NCBI RefSeq assembly: GCF_014839805.1
Contig: NC_051130.1
Location: 4,464,001 to 4,528,000, forward strand
From: Manduca sexta
Lineage: Eukaryota > Arthropoda > Insecta > Lepidoptera > Sphingidae
Direction: 5' to 3'
DNA: 64,000 nt
The stretch's first letter is position 1. Every line of letters starts with the position of its first letter. The position numbers and the translations under genes were made by a program. Shown here piece after piece: positions 1 through 11,045 of the stretch. Under the pieces are notes generated by a model. It had not been told where the DNA came from, did not search any database, and was given only the letters and a program-made list of their open reading frames with translations.

Positions 1-95
1 CTGGGACGGAACACACTTGGCGAAAAGTGGGTGCCTGGTTGCGACTCTGCATACCCCTTCGGGGATAAAGGCAGGATGTTATGTGTATGTGTTTC
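1..95 (+). repeat. SINE family A, 3' part, cut by the window edge
   Basis: The segment holds the family's 3' landmarks: a 'GGGACGGAACACA' block, then a pyrimidine-rich 'CATACCCCTTCGGGGATAAA' block with a short hairpin. The same blocks in the same order occur near 9890, 58200 and, on the minus strand, near 19100 and 39400, so this is an interspersed repeat and not a gene. The 5' tRNA-like half lies outside the window. Confidence 0.75.
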
Positions 96-634
96 ATACT
101 ACCTAAGTCCTATAGCATTAAAATACACATTAAAATACACATTTATCCCCGAAGGGTATGCAAAGGTGCAACCAGCCGGCCTAGCATGCGCATCACGAGA
201 TATCTCGAGAACGAGAGTAGACAAATTGTCGATGTCGATAAATATCTCGTTTTCTCTAACATGCGCACCACGATCGACAAATTCCTCGTTGAAGACATAA
301 GGTTACTCGTGAAGACAAACCGATGTTGCCCATTGAAATATATATTCTAACCATTTTATTTTCTAATATAGCTACAATGGTTTTAGTTCATTCAATTTTT
401 ATAGATCTATGATCCAATTAGGTTTTTTGACGTTTTATGTGACAGTTTATGTCATAACAAAGAGCATAATGTAAATAAAAACGTAAATAAGTAAACAAAT
501 TCAAAATTAATAATAATATTGTACAATATAATAAGGATTCTAACACAAAATAACAGCTCCGCCCTATTTTGGAGTACGAAGTAACAAGACACAAATCAAA
601 TAAAATCTAATAAGACAATTATTTGTACGAGTAT

Positions 635-1001
635 ATGGTGCCCAAGCCGGACTTTACCTCGGGTGACTACGCCCCGCCGTGAGAACTATGTACCATAATG
701 CCTAATGGAATCAGTAGTCCAATCGGGAAGGAGATGGCTGTGGCTTTGGGCCTCACAAAATACCCAATTGATGTAAGTATAGTGAAACAATAACCTTATT
801 AGCAAAACACCAATGTTGTAAGTTGAACTTTGCAGCCACAAAGCTCAAGTTTGTTCTTATTCGATGGTAATTGATGTTTTTAGTGTTAGTGTTTATTAAA
901 ATATGAAGTAAGTATATATTTTCTTTTTGTTTTAGTTCCGTGAATCAAGTGCCTCTACATTCATTGGAATGTCCCCAGCCCAGCAGTCAACCCCATGTTG
1001 A
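635..1001 (+). pseudogene. Two-exon coding fragment with an internal stop
   Basis: One frame runs from an ATG at 635 through a TGA at 680-682 and continues open to a good donor (GAT|gtaagt) at 772. A second piece, 936-1001, follows an acceptor (tgttttag) in matching phase and ends in TGA. The part after the stop (ATG at 698) reads MPNGISSPIG...KYPID, then FRESSASTFIG..., 46 residues in all. It lies inside the inverted-repeat element. I do not recognise it. It may be an exon captured by the transposon, a remnant of a second transposon protein, or chance. Confidence 0.3.
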
Positions 1002-1492
1002 AGAGCTTACCAAATACTACTCCCAAAAAGTTTTTAGTTGCTCGGTTTGAACTTAATACTTTAATGAAAATATGTATTTTTATAACCAGTTTTTATTAAA
1101 AAAAAACTACATTTTTTAAATACTTAATATCATGTATATATATTTCGTTAGGTATCTTTATTTATACACTAGATAAAACATCTGTATGTTACGAAATTTG
1201 GTTCTGTTCTGTTGTGTTCTTGTTCTGTTGGTTTAGGAAATTAATAATATAAGTAAACTGCAGCAATTACTTGAGAGTGCAATTTCTGTTTCTTGTAAGT
1301 GTTCATAGTATTTCATTACAGTAATTGTAGGAAATTTGTTGTATAACAAGTTATTATGAAATATTCTATTGTTGCCTAAATTTGTGTAGAAGATTTTGTT
1401 GTAATAATGAAAACTATCTTGATATTTAAAATGTGAATATAATAAAATATACATTATTTACATAGGAAAATATCTATTTATTATAATTGAGG

Positions 1493-2455
1493 TCATCCTG
1501 CTTGTGAGACACTTGCAGGTACTGATAATTGTACAGGTTCTTCTCTCATATGATGGTCATTTATAATAGTTTCCTCCATTGGAACACTGTAACATAAAAT
1601 ACTGCATTACCTACAGTTACTTAACAATAGTAATATAATGTGAAGTTGTACCAGTGGTAAAATAATATAGTCAAACAACTATTTGAAACAGTGTATAACC
1701 ATATATCCATTATTGTTAAGTCCATCAGTATACAATCAGTGTAAATGAAGTTTTTAATAAAGAAATAAAGCAAGATATTGTTTGTTCATATTGTTAAGTT
1801 GCATAGTAATAGTATCTTCTCCGATACCTGGCATTCACATTAAGAGTTTTGCTGTTTGAATCCATAATGTGACATTTTTTGGTAACATATAGGTACTAGT
1901 TTTGCAAAACATTATGGTAAAACAAGTTACTCATTTGTATTTGTAGTATTAAAATAAACAAAATTAAAACTGCAATTAATCTGATTAAATAGCTCTTATT
2001 ACCTCATTAGTTGGCACACTAATTTCATTTTTATGAAAGGCTATGTATTAATTGTGAAGATATTTCTCAAAGTACATTCATTTTTTATTTCTATTAACTC
2101 TAATAATTAATTAATAGTACATTACCAGTTGAACCTTGGTGTTGCAGGCATCCTTCCTCATTTTTTGATATTGTGCACTTTGTGGCTCATTAGGAGGTAA
2201 TATTTTTATATGGGTACAATCTAAGAGCCCTAACATACCTTGTACGTAAAATTCACGCGTCTCACCTAAAAAAAAATAAAAATGATTCCATTATCTATAA
2301 ATCAAAATACTTCAATTGATATTAAACTCAGCTACTTATGTAATTAAGTATGTAATAAATATATTCAATTACCTTTAAACGGACGGCTATGCCTTTGGCT
2401 TGAGACTCCAAATCGGGAGCAAACTTTTCTTTAATATACAATGCCATTCGTTTTG
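1493..2455 (-). pseudogene. HARBI1-like transposase fragments
   Basis: Three pieces are readable on the minus strand. 2126-2265 is bounded by an acceptor (tttttttag) and a donor (CTG|gtaatg) and encodes a stretch containing GMLGLLDCTHIKILPP followed by YQKMRKDACNTKVQ; the 'G-x-[IL]-D-C-T-H-I' block is the first catalytic-Asp block of PIF/Harbinger (HARBI1) nucleases. 1493-1586 begins after an acceptor and reads VPMEETIINDHHMREE... to a TGA, like the C-terminal tail of these proteins. A piece near 2380-2455 ending in a donor reads MALYIKEKFAPDLE.... The middle of the DDE domain is not visible in the intervening DNA, so the gene is judged broken. Confidence 0.55.
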
Positions 2456-3258
2456 TAGCAAAGGGATATCATAAATCAATTAAGTATAATATGTCTTCTT
2501 TCCACTTTACACGCCTCTCGTTTGTCGTATATCGATATTATTTTACTATAGTAAGATACCACCATCGCGTTTTAACGAATAAATTAAATTGATAATTTTC
2601 TCGGTTTATCTCTTCGTACAATATCAAAGAAGACAAATATCTCGTTTACATGTGTCAAAAAACGATAAAATTATTTGCTCATGTTAGGGTTTGTAGACAA
2701 AAATACCACAGATTAATAAAACATTATTTTTTCTCTACTTTTCTCGTGACAAGTCGAGAAAATGAGCGCGCATGTTAGTGTTGGTAGACATATAGAGATA
2801 AACGACAAAATCACGAGAAAAAGTGTCGACAAAATTTTGTCGTCGTGCGCATGCTAGGCCGGCAGGGCACCCAGCCTTGGTTGCACCTCTGCATACCCTT
2901 CGGGGATAAATGCGTGATGGTGTGTGTGTGTATTGTATAAAAAATTGAAAATAATATTAAGCAGCATATTTTTTCCGATACAGTTTTATTATTCACCTTT
3001 GTACTAATTTGCTCCAATCTTAAATTGCCTCCTTCTCCCCTATACCTGGTATTTTGTATGGTCATAATCTGTGTGTACAGGGGTTGAATAATTTTTGCAC
3101 AACTTAGTCCAATTAATTTACTTATATCAATAATTATATAGATCCTGATTGCTAATAATTTCTCGTAGTCTGCACAAAAGCATTGTTATCGTTTTTTACA
3201 ATGTAAGTAATTAAACATAACAAGGATGTCTCACGATTATATTGCGTATAGAAATGCT

Positions 3259-3266
3259 TATAAAAG
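3259..3266 (+). promoter_or_regulatory. TATA box of the His/Pro-rich secreted gene
   Basis: TATAAAAG lies 50 bp upstream of the start codon at 3316, leaving room for a transcription start near 3290 and a short leader. Confidence 0.65.
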
Positions 3267-3315
3267 GTTCAGTTATTGTATACATTTGTCATTCATTCAA
3301 GACGTGTGTTTCAAA

Positions 3316-6300
3316 ATGTCCCGACTTACGGTGAGTACTTATTTATTTGTGTTTAAAGTTTATTTTTGTGTTTCACGTTTCATTCCACGGTAGTTTTTTC
3401 ACAACTAGATAATTTTGAAAGAAATTTCCTGACTACAAACTCTTCGACTGGCCCTAAAGCGTAGCAATACAATATAAAATTTGGAATTAAATAACACTGT
3501 ATCTATTGCAATGCACTGAGCTGCAGGCGCCATTGACATAAAAAAAAACACATAACACGCCTACATCCTTAACGGAGCAGAGATGCAGGTAGAGCACGAA
3601 TGTTTCGTAGTTTGTTTCGTACCATTTTGAGGTTAGGGATTGTCATATGGGACATAAATTCCAGATTCCGGGCTGATACTGAACAGAAAATCCAATATTA
3701 CCTACCCGAGATTTTAACCCGGAACCGCAGAGCGGAGTCGTACCGCGGACACAATACATCTACCTATATACAACTATCTATGATACCTGTTTAAAAATAA
3801 ATTTCCGGTTGCATTAAAGGTCTAGGTGCTTCTTTGGAAGACGAACTATTATAATGAACTCCAATCTAGACATAAATCTCGTTTATTCTACCCATTTTTT
3901 TCTCTTTTGAGGTAATGCAACACAACGTATTTTTAGAGTATTTACCTATTTATTGTTTACGACTAGGCGCCTGTTCTACGTAAACACCTCTGACCAAGAC
4001 GTAAATAAAAACAAGAACTTAAATATATTCCTGTTATTACAAGTCGTCTTTTAAATACGTCTTTCTAAAATAAATGTATTTCCCATAAACAGTTGTTGCA
4101 TAGCAGTCATGTTGGAAGATAATAGCAAATTTTCGTTACGTACCTATAGGTACTACAGATTGGTATATGTGTTTCCATTCTTATTTTACTTTTTAAACTT
4201 ATAAAAATGCATAGAGTAATAAAAGAAAGACAATTAAAATTTTCATATTCATTGCATTATAATATTTATACTTCATATTTTTTTTATCATTACGCGCATG
4301 TACGACATTTATTGGGTATAATTTATTTACTTTTATTGTTAGGTATTTATCAGACACCAAATAAATTAGTATTAATCAATAACACCTTTAATTTAATATT
4401 TCTCCAGTTCACGTCGGTACAAACACGCCATTCCTTTTTGGCTCGGGCACACAGAGAGTTGCCACATAAAATATGATATTGCCAACACAAATGTTTACAC
4501 CACCCCTCAATACCTATTTTATGTCCTCAAATACAAATTACCACCCCTTAAATGAACTCTATTTAATTTCCAAAACACAATTAACTTGCAACACATTACT
4601 ACCCTTCAAACACTAAATCCCTAAGCTTTCTAAATATAATTCCCCCCAATGCCTTAGTAAAAATATCCGCCACTTGGTCACTGGTATTAACACAATGTAA
4701 ACTAATATAACCTCTCTCTAATTTTTCTTTTACAAATGACTGTTTAATTTCTAAATGTTTAATTCTTGAATTACCAGTGGCCATTAATGCCATTTTAATA
4801 CTAGACTGGTTATCCTCATACAAGTCTATAATCCCTTTGAACTCAAATGTTAATAATATATCTCTAAGCCAACAAGCCTCACTTGTGGCTGTACACAATG
4901 CAATAAATTCGGCCTCTGTTGAAGACAGTGCGACTGAACTTTGTTTTTAGAAAACCAAATGACTGAACATCCAAAAACTTTAAACAGACAACCCGTTGTA
5001 GACTTACGGTCATCAGAACCCCCCCAGTCACTGTCAACATAGCCTACTACCTCATTACTACACTCTCTTTTGTAAACTAAACACAAATCAATAGACCCTT
5101 TTACATATCTTAAAACATTTAAAAGAAGTTTATATAAAAGCAAAGATGCACAACTTTGATACCTACTCAGAATACTGACAGTTGCACAAATATCTGGCCT
5201 AGTGCCCATTGCTGCATATATTAGGCTGCCTATTAATTTTCTACACTTATTCTCAATTTCAACACTTTCAGAGTTATCCTTCTTTAACAAATTAAAATTA
5301 AAGTTCTTATCAATAGGTAATGTCAATGGCTTACAATCATACATTCCATATGACTTTAACAATCTTTCAAGGTAATCTTTTTGTGAAATAGTTGTTACCC
5401 CTTTAACCAAATCCTGTTTCACATCAATACCCAAGAATTTACTAATAGTTCCCATTTCTTTCATTTTAAAAGTTTTACACAAGGTCTCTCTTAACAATAA
5501 CATCTCAGCATTGCTATTACTAAAATACAATATATCATCCACATACAACAGTAAATATGTCTTATTACTATTTTCACATTTTGAAAACAAACAATAATCT
5601 TTGCCACACTGTTTATAACCTATTGATGACATAACGCTATTAAATGTCTCATTCCAATATTTAGGAGATCTCTTTAACCCATAAATTGACTTATTAAGTT
5701 TCACACATTTAATCTCTGACCCTTTAGGTAAAGTTAAATACAACTCTTCATCTAACTTAGCATTTAAAAATGCACTACAAACATCCATTTGACTTATTTG
5801 TAAATTTAATTTTGTTGCGACTGATACAAAGATACGGAAAGTATTTAGCCTAGCTACCGGCGCATATAAATCATATTCATCATAACAATTTTGTTCAAAA
5901 TCCCTAGCTACTAATCTAGCCTTAAAATTATTGTCCTTTTTCCTGAACACCCACTTAGAACTTATTACATCTTTTCCTTTAGGTATACTTTCTATTTCTG
6001 TCCATGTCTCACATTCCTGTAGTTGTTGTAGTTCCTTTTCAATAGCCTCTTTCCATTGACTTGCCTCTGAAGACATCATTGCTTCTTCATAGCTTTTAGG
6101 TTCCTCTTCTAAAGCTAAAAATCCCAGGTCATAATCTTCTAGTATTTTAGGTTTAATAATCTTCCGTCCTCGTCTGGTCTCAATTGGTTTATCTTTTCTC
6201 TCATCCGTTTCACTCTGCTGTATTGCTTCATTTTCACTTTCAACTATATCTGGTGTACTTTCCTCTATTCTCTCCTCTCTGATTATATCCTCTGGGTCAA

Positions 6301-9300
6301 TGATTATCTTCTCTTTTTGTTGTTCTTTCTGTACAGGTATATCTAAGCAAATAACAGTTTCCTTCTCATTTTGATATTCTTCACTGTTTTCTTCTAAATT
6401 TGTTGCTTTCCTTTTCAGGAATACAATGTCTCTTCTAATATGGACTTCCTTATTATGTGGGAAATATATTCTGTATCCTTTACTATCATCATAACCAATA
6501 AATAGTCCCTTCTCCGATTTGACATCCCACTTTAATCTTTTCTCCTTTGGTATATGCACATACACTTCAGTCCCAAACACTTTGTCTAAATTCGAAATAT
6601 CAAAATTTTTACCTGTAAATACTTGATAAGGAGTTTTGCCTTCCACTTTACTATGGCTTGTTCTGTTCAATACATACACTGTAGTGTTTATGGCTTCTGC
6701 CCACAGCTCTTTAGAAAGTGACTTACTACTCAACATAGATCTTGCCGCCTCAACTAGCGTTCGCATATCCCTTTCAGCCTTCCCATTTTGCTCTGGTGTG
6801 TAAGGCACTGTAGTCTGGTGTTCTATACCCTTTTCATTTAACATGTGTTGTACTGACGAGTTAACAAACTCTGTCCCATTGTCTGTACGCAATACTTTTA
6901 TTTTAAACCCAGTTTGTCTTTCAGCCCATTGTATAAAATATTTTATCTTATCACATGTTTCACTCTTTCTCTTCAGAAAATAAACTGTACGAAATTTAGA
7001 ATAATCATCCTTTAACAATAAAAAATATCTTGAACCACCAACACTTTTAACCTCCATCGGCCCACACAAATCTGCATGAATCAGTTCTAATGGTGCCTTA
7101 GTGTACTGACAAGCACGACTAAAAGGTAATCTATGAATTTTTCCTTCTAAACATGATATACATTGCTCACTATCACTCTTATATTCTATGTTATTAGATT
7201 TGAGCACTTTCTTAACATACTCCATATTTTGGTGACATAACCTCTCATGCCATTCAGACAATGTTGAAACCATCGCATGGTGTTCTGGTTCAGTTTGAAA
7301 CACATCTAAGATATAACAATTACCATTACGATTTCCAACAGCACACAATACCTTGTCTTTGTATACCAAACATTTATCATTTGATAAATTTACTTCGTAA
7401 CCTCTTTGGACAGCACTTGTTACTGAAAATAGGTTCATCTTTATCTCTGGCACATACAGCACATTCAATAATCTAGACTTTATATAGTTACTACCGTCAA
7501 ATATAAATAATTCAACTTCGCCTATTCCAAGGACTGACAATCGCCGACCATCTCCAACAATGACAAATCTCTCCGTGACTGATTTATAGTTTGTCAAAAC
7601 AGACCTGTCCCCTGTCATGTGTTCACTCGCTCCACTATCAATCAGCCAACTCTGGTTATTAAATTGTTTTTGGTCACCTGCCAACATATTCCTTGAAGAC
7701 ATAGTTGTCACCATAAACGCGCTTTCTCTATTTTTTGAAATCAATTTAAATTTATTTGTCGGGCTAACACTTTTATCACTGACTTTAAATTTACAATTTT
7801 CTTTTAAATGTCCTACCTTGTTGCACACAAAACATTTTCTATGGTCCTTATTACTTTTACACTGTTGAGCGAAATGTCCCAATTTACCACACTTAAAACA
7901 CTTTTTATCTTGACCAAATTTTCCCTTGTGTTGTATATAAAATGCTGAATTCTCCATTTCTTTTTCCCTGGAGTTCATTCTTTCTTCTTCCACAAGCAGT
8001 CTAGCCACTAAATCATCATAAGTTTGTTTGCTTGTATCCACAGACTCCCATGCTGATATAAAATGTGCATAACTCTCCGGTAATGACATAAGAATTTTAG
8101 TGATCAGAAACTTTTCTGACACCTCTTCACCAGTTACTTTTAACTGACAGACCATCTCTTGTAGCTTAGCAAGAAATACAGACAACTCGCCCCCTTCATA
8201 TTTGAATTGTAAAAATCGCTGCTGTAACATCAACGTACTTGTAGCTGATTTCGCTTCGTACACCTTGAGAAGCCTCATCCACATATCTGCAGCACTCTCG
8301 CTGTTTATTACATGCACCATCACAGCTTCAGTCAATCGTGACACAATAATGGATTGAGCCTTGGCATCCTGTATTAACCAAGCGGCCATATTTGTGTCCG
8401 GCTTTTTCTCTTCACCACTGACGTATTTAAATAATTCTGCCCCTTTCAGTATTACTGAAATCTGGAATTTCCATACATTCCAATTCTTTTGCCCTTCGAG
8501 CTTTAATAAACCCATGGTATTGAAGTTGTGAGTCTCCATCTTTGATGCCTCGTCTGATGCCACACTACACACCGCGCAGCCTCCACAGACTTAGCTTTCC
8601 TGCACGACTTCCTGGCACCGTGCACCCTTGCACTACCTTGGCTCGCCGATCGCCGATCACCCTGACGCCGACGCTCCGTAGTCGCAACCGCCAACAACGC
8701 CTCCACGTGCGCGCCAATATATACTCACACTTCGCCTTTACACTTTCACCCGATCATGAACTACCGGTGACTGGGCCCATAACCTATTGTTAGGTATTTA
8801 TCAGACACCAAATAAATTAGTATTAATCAATAACACCTTTAATTTAATATTTCTCCAGTTCACGTCGGTACAAACACGCCATTCCTTTTTGGCTCGGGCA
8901 CACAGAGAGTTGCCACATAAAATATGATATTGCCAACACAAATGTTTACAACTTTTATAATCATAACATACAAAATATCGGTTAATACAACTGAGTTAGG
9001 ATGCGCACATAGTTTAGAACTTGTATCGCATATTCTTTACGAACCAGTTACAGTATTTAAATTTCTCAGACTCGAGTTCGAAGTCTCAAGGGTGCAAAAA
9101 GAAATAGGAATAAAACATTAAAATATCGTCTTTTTTTTACTCGATATGTCATTACAAGGCCGACTAGCTACTTAAATCTATTTTAATGTTTATATTTTTA
9201 CAGCTATTCGTATGCGTCGTATTGTTAGTCGGAGCAGTGGTCAGCGTGGACCTGCCTCCAGCACCGAAGCAAGGGGAGCACGGCCAGCATAACCAACCCG

Positions 9301-9443
9301 ACCTTAAGCACCCAAGCGACATGCACAAGCACCACGACCCTGGAATGCAGCACGACCCGTCGATGCAGCACGAACCGCCCAAAATGCCTGATACTAAAGA
9401 TATAAAGAACTTCCAAGACATGCAAGGACAGGGCAAGAGTTAA
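3316..9443 (+). CDS. Small secreted His/Met/Pro-rich protein; intron hosts Copia
   Basis: Two coding exons join in phase 0: 3316-3330 (ATG...ACG|gtgagt, MSRLT) and 9204-9443 (after tttttacag), giving 84 residues. The N-terminus, MSRLT followed by LFVCVVLLVGAVVS, is a clean signal peptide, so the product should enter the secretory pathway. The mature part is rich in His, Met, Pro, Asp and Gln, with degenerate repeats such as MQHDPSMQHEPP, and has no Cys. No family is recognised. A His/Met pattern can bind metals, but that is inference. The 5.9-kb intron contains a SINE copy (3548-3765) and the complete Copia element (4334-8950), both apparently removable by splicing. The first exon encodes the same five residues as the Ala/Gly-rich gene at 23.8 kb. 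Splice model confidence is high, function unknown. Confidence 0.75.
3548..3765 (-). repeat. SINE family A copy, diverged, minus orientation
   Basis: The order of blocks (ATGGGACATAAATTCCAGA, 'CGGGCTGATACTGA', 'CCCGAGATTTTAACCCGGAACC', then the CGTACCGC segment) matches the minus-strand copies at 19.1 and 39.4 kb. It lies in the intron of the 3316 gene. Confidence 0.6.
4334..4499 (-). repeat. Copia 3' LTR
   Basis: Identical to 8785-8950. In the element's own direction it begins TGTAAACATTTGTG. The left neighbour ACTTT (4329-4333) is the target-site duplication. Confidence 0.92.
4500..4508 (-). promoter_or_regulatory. Copia polypurine tract
   Basis: On the minus strand GAGGGGTGG abuts the 3' LTR, the place where plus-strand DNA synthesis is primed in LTR elements. 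Confidence 0.7.
4599..8572 (-). CDS. Copia Gag-Pol polyprotein with one frame break
   Basis: The main frame (8572-4850, 1240 codons; a likelier start is the Met at codon 12, 8539) has the Copia domain order. Gag covers about residues 15-260 and ends in two CCHC zinc knuckles (CFKC...C at about 225-238, CFVC...C at about 247-260). The protease motif DSGA is at about 312. The integrase has its HHCC zinc domain (H442, H447, C471, C474) and Asp501, Asp564 and Glu600 as catalytic triad candidates. The reverse transcriptase has QMDV near 928 and YVDD at 1010-1013. RNase H starts with YVDSDW near 1178. Around 4944-4948, an A-run on the coding strand, the frame changes; the rest of RNase H (YEDNQSSIKMA...) continues in another frame to a stop at 4599. 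The copy is therefore probably not autonomous unless the break is a sequencing error. Confidence 0.93.
8771..8784 (-). promoter_or_regulatory. Copia primer-binding site (initiator tRNA-Met, internal)
   Basis: The minus strand directly after the 5' LTR reads GGTTATGGGCCCAG, complementary to the anticodon arm of eukaryotic initiator tRNA-Met (CTGGGCCCATAACC). Copia-type elements are known to prime from an internal half of this tRNA instead of its 3' end. Confidence 0.85.
8785..8950 (-). repeat. Copia 5' LTR
   Basis: Identical to 4334-4499; followed on the right by ACTTT (8951-8955), the second copy of the target duplication. Confidence 0.92.
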
Positions 9444-9724
9444 ACGAATGTTATTGCGTATACATAATATAATGACTCTTATTATATATTGAAAGCATAT
9501 AAAAAGCTGCAGCTATTTATGACTTTAATTTTAATGTTTCTGGAAGAAAAGTAGGATGCCCTAATGTCTCTCGCAATTTACTTGGTTATGATTTTTTTTA
9601 TTAAACAGTCCACGCAAATTATAAGATAAAAGAAAGCAGATTGAATTTAAATATTCGTCTATTTTAAAAAAGGTTCGTGATGACTTTTAGCAGACGCTAA
9701 TATTATATTATTCGTGACAAGTTA

Positions 9725-9985
9725 TAGCCTACCTCGGTGGCGTAGTCGTTTTACGGTACAATTGCAGTGCGAGTCTTGGAGTCAATACCCGGGTCGAGTA
9801 TACCACTTTTGGTATTAGGTCTTTCTATTCAGTACTAACCCAGGGTCTAGAATTTGTGCCTGATAGGCTCGCCCTCTATCATATCTTGGGACGGAATACA
9901 CATGGCGGAAAGTAGACCAGTTGCGCCTCTGCCTACCCCTTTGGAGATAAAAGGTGTGGGTAATTATGTGCAAATAGAAGTTATA
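9725..9985 (+). repeat. SINE family A, near full-length copy
   Basis: The 5' end has a tRNA-like start (CCTCGGTGGCGTAGTCG, an A-box-like region) and a CCCGGGTCGA B-box-like stretch, followed by the family's body and the 'CTACCCCTTTGGAGATAAAAGG' tail. tRNA-derived SINEs of this build are widespread in Lepidoptera. It lies just downstream of the His/Pro-rich gene. Confidence 0.75.
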
Positions 9986-11045
9986 GCCTATTTTTACTAC
10001 AGCACGAATCTTTATTAATCATACCACTCAATGAATATCAGGAGTTGTAACTTGTTGTTTGCATGTTTTAGAACATTGCTTTTCAAAGTGGGAGGCGCGC
10101 CCCCTAGGGAGCCGTGACAATATCTAAAGGGGGGGGGGGGGGGGGGGTTGTCAATAAATTTCTATATCTCCGGAACAGTACTGTTTTCTAGACGATAGGT
10201 AATATGTGTCGTTCTGTACCCTTGACAACGTATATGCAAAATTTCATGATTTTTAGTTTGAGGAGTAAATGTGTATCTAAGGACGTATTAGAGAAACGAA
10301 CTTACTTTCAAAATATTACATAAGATACTTGGTGAGCTCGTTTTTGTCTTTGGGCGAAGGTATTTCTATTATATGCAGGATGGCGAAATAAAAAATACTT
10401 TATAAATAAAATATAAATTAAAAATACCCCTGTCCCAGAGTGTCAAACCCAATGTAGTGCAGTGCCTTTCATTTCATAATTCAAATTTCTGTCTTAAGTT
10501 ACATTGCTACTATTCATCGTTAGGCGTTGGTAAACTGCATAGACTGGTAAAAAACTGTATCAAACGTAAGGGTTAAGATCGGATGCCCTGAACTATTTAT
10601 AAATCAAACTTGCCTTAAAAAATATCTTAAGAAATTTATATAAGTAATATTGTTTTGATTTTTTTATAATTAAGTACTTCCAAGATCAGAATATACTCAT
10701 TTCATGGGATTTAGATCGATCGACGGGTTCAAAGAGTAGTTCGAACTACACCTGTAATCGTTGTATCTCTCTCGCACATTTCTAAATGTTAGGTAAGTAC
10801 TTACCCTATAGATTCTAAGTATTACTTTCATAGTTTTTTTTTCAATTTAATCGGGATTGTATATTTAATTAGCGACTGGTTGTAGAATTAGTGTACCCTA
10901 CTTTCTTAATTAAGTACTTGATTCTCGAAATAAACGAAAACGTCTCAAAAATAGTAGGATAAATAACATTCAATGCATTTTATAGGTAACAAGCCAATTA
11001 AACTAAATTCATTTATTCTTTACAAATATATTTTCATTTAAAATG
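9986..11045. other. Intergenic, with hAT-like remnant and G-run
   Basis: No coding exon was found. Near 10070-10128 a 'TTTTCAAAGTGGGAGGCGCGCCCCC' block resembles the end of a hAT-type element, followed by an uninterrupted run of 19 G (10129-10147). The rest is AT-rich and unassigned. Confidence 0.5.

Larger units (their letters stand above)
137..2916. mobile_element. DNA transposon remnant, PIF/Harbinger-like, with long inverted ends
   Basis: The two ends are inverted copies: about 137-192 and 2846-2916 share the 'GGGTATGCA...GGTGCAACC' block and then 'GGCCTAGCATGCGCA'. The inner flanks (about 190-300 and 2690-2850) carry further scattered inverted motifs such as TATCTCG and CATGCGC. Inside, the minus strand has pieces of a HARBI1-type transposase, described separately. 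A CTA triplet sits at the inner edge on both sides and could be the 3-bp target duplication typical of PIF/Harbinger. The outermost part of the inverted arms matches the SINE family A tail, so the exact element border is uncertain. Other readings are nested insertions of two SINE tails flanking a smaller element. Confidence 0.55.
4334..8950 (-). mobile_element. Ty1/Copia LTR retrotransposon, recent insertion
   Basis: A 4.6-kb element on the minus strand is bounded by two LTRs of about 166 bp (4334-4499 and 8785-8950) that I read as identical base for base. ACTTT stands directly left of one LTR and directly right of the other, a 5-bp target duplication as expected for Copia integrases; if the LTR is taken to end at TG/CA the duplication would be 8 bp. 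Next to the 5' LTR is a primer-binding site matching initiator tRNA-Met, and next to the 3' LTR a polypurine tract. A single long Gag-Pol frame covers most of the inside. Identical LTRs imply a young insertion. It sits in the intron of the 3316-9443 gene in the antisense direction. Confidence 0.93.
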
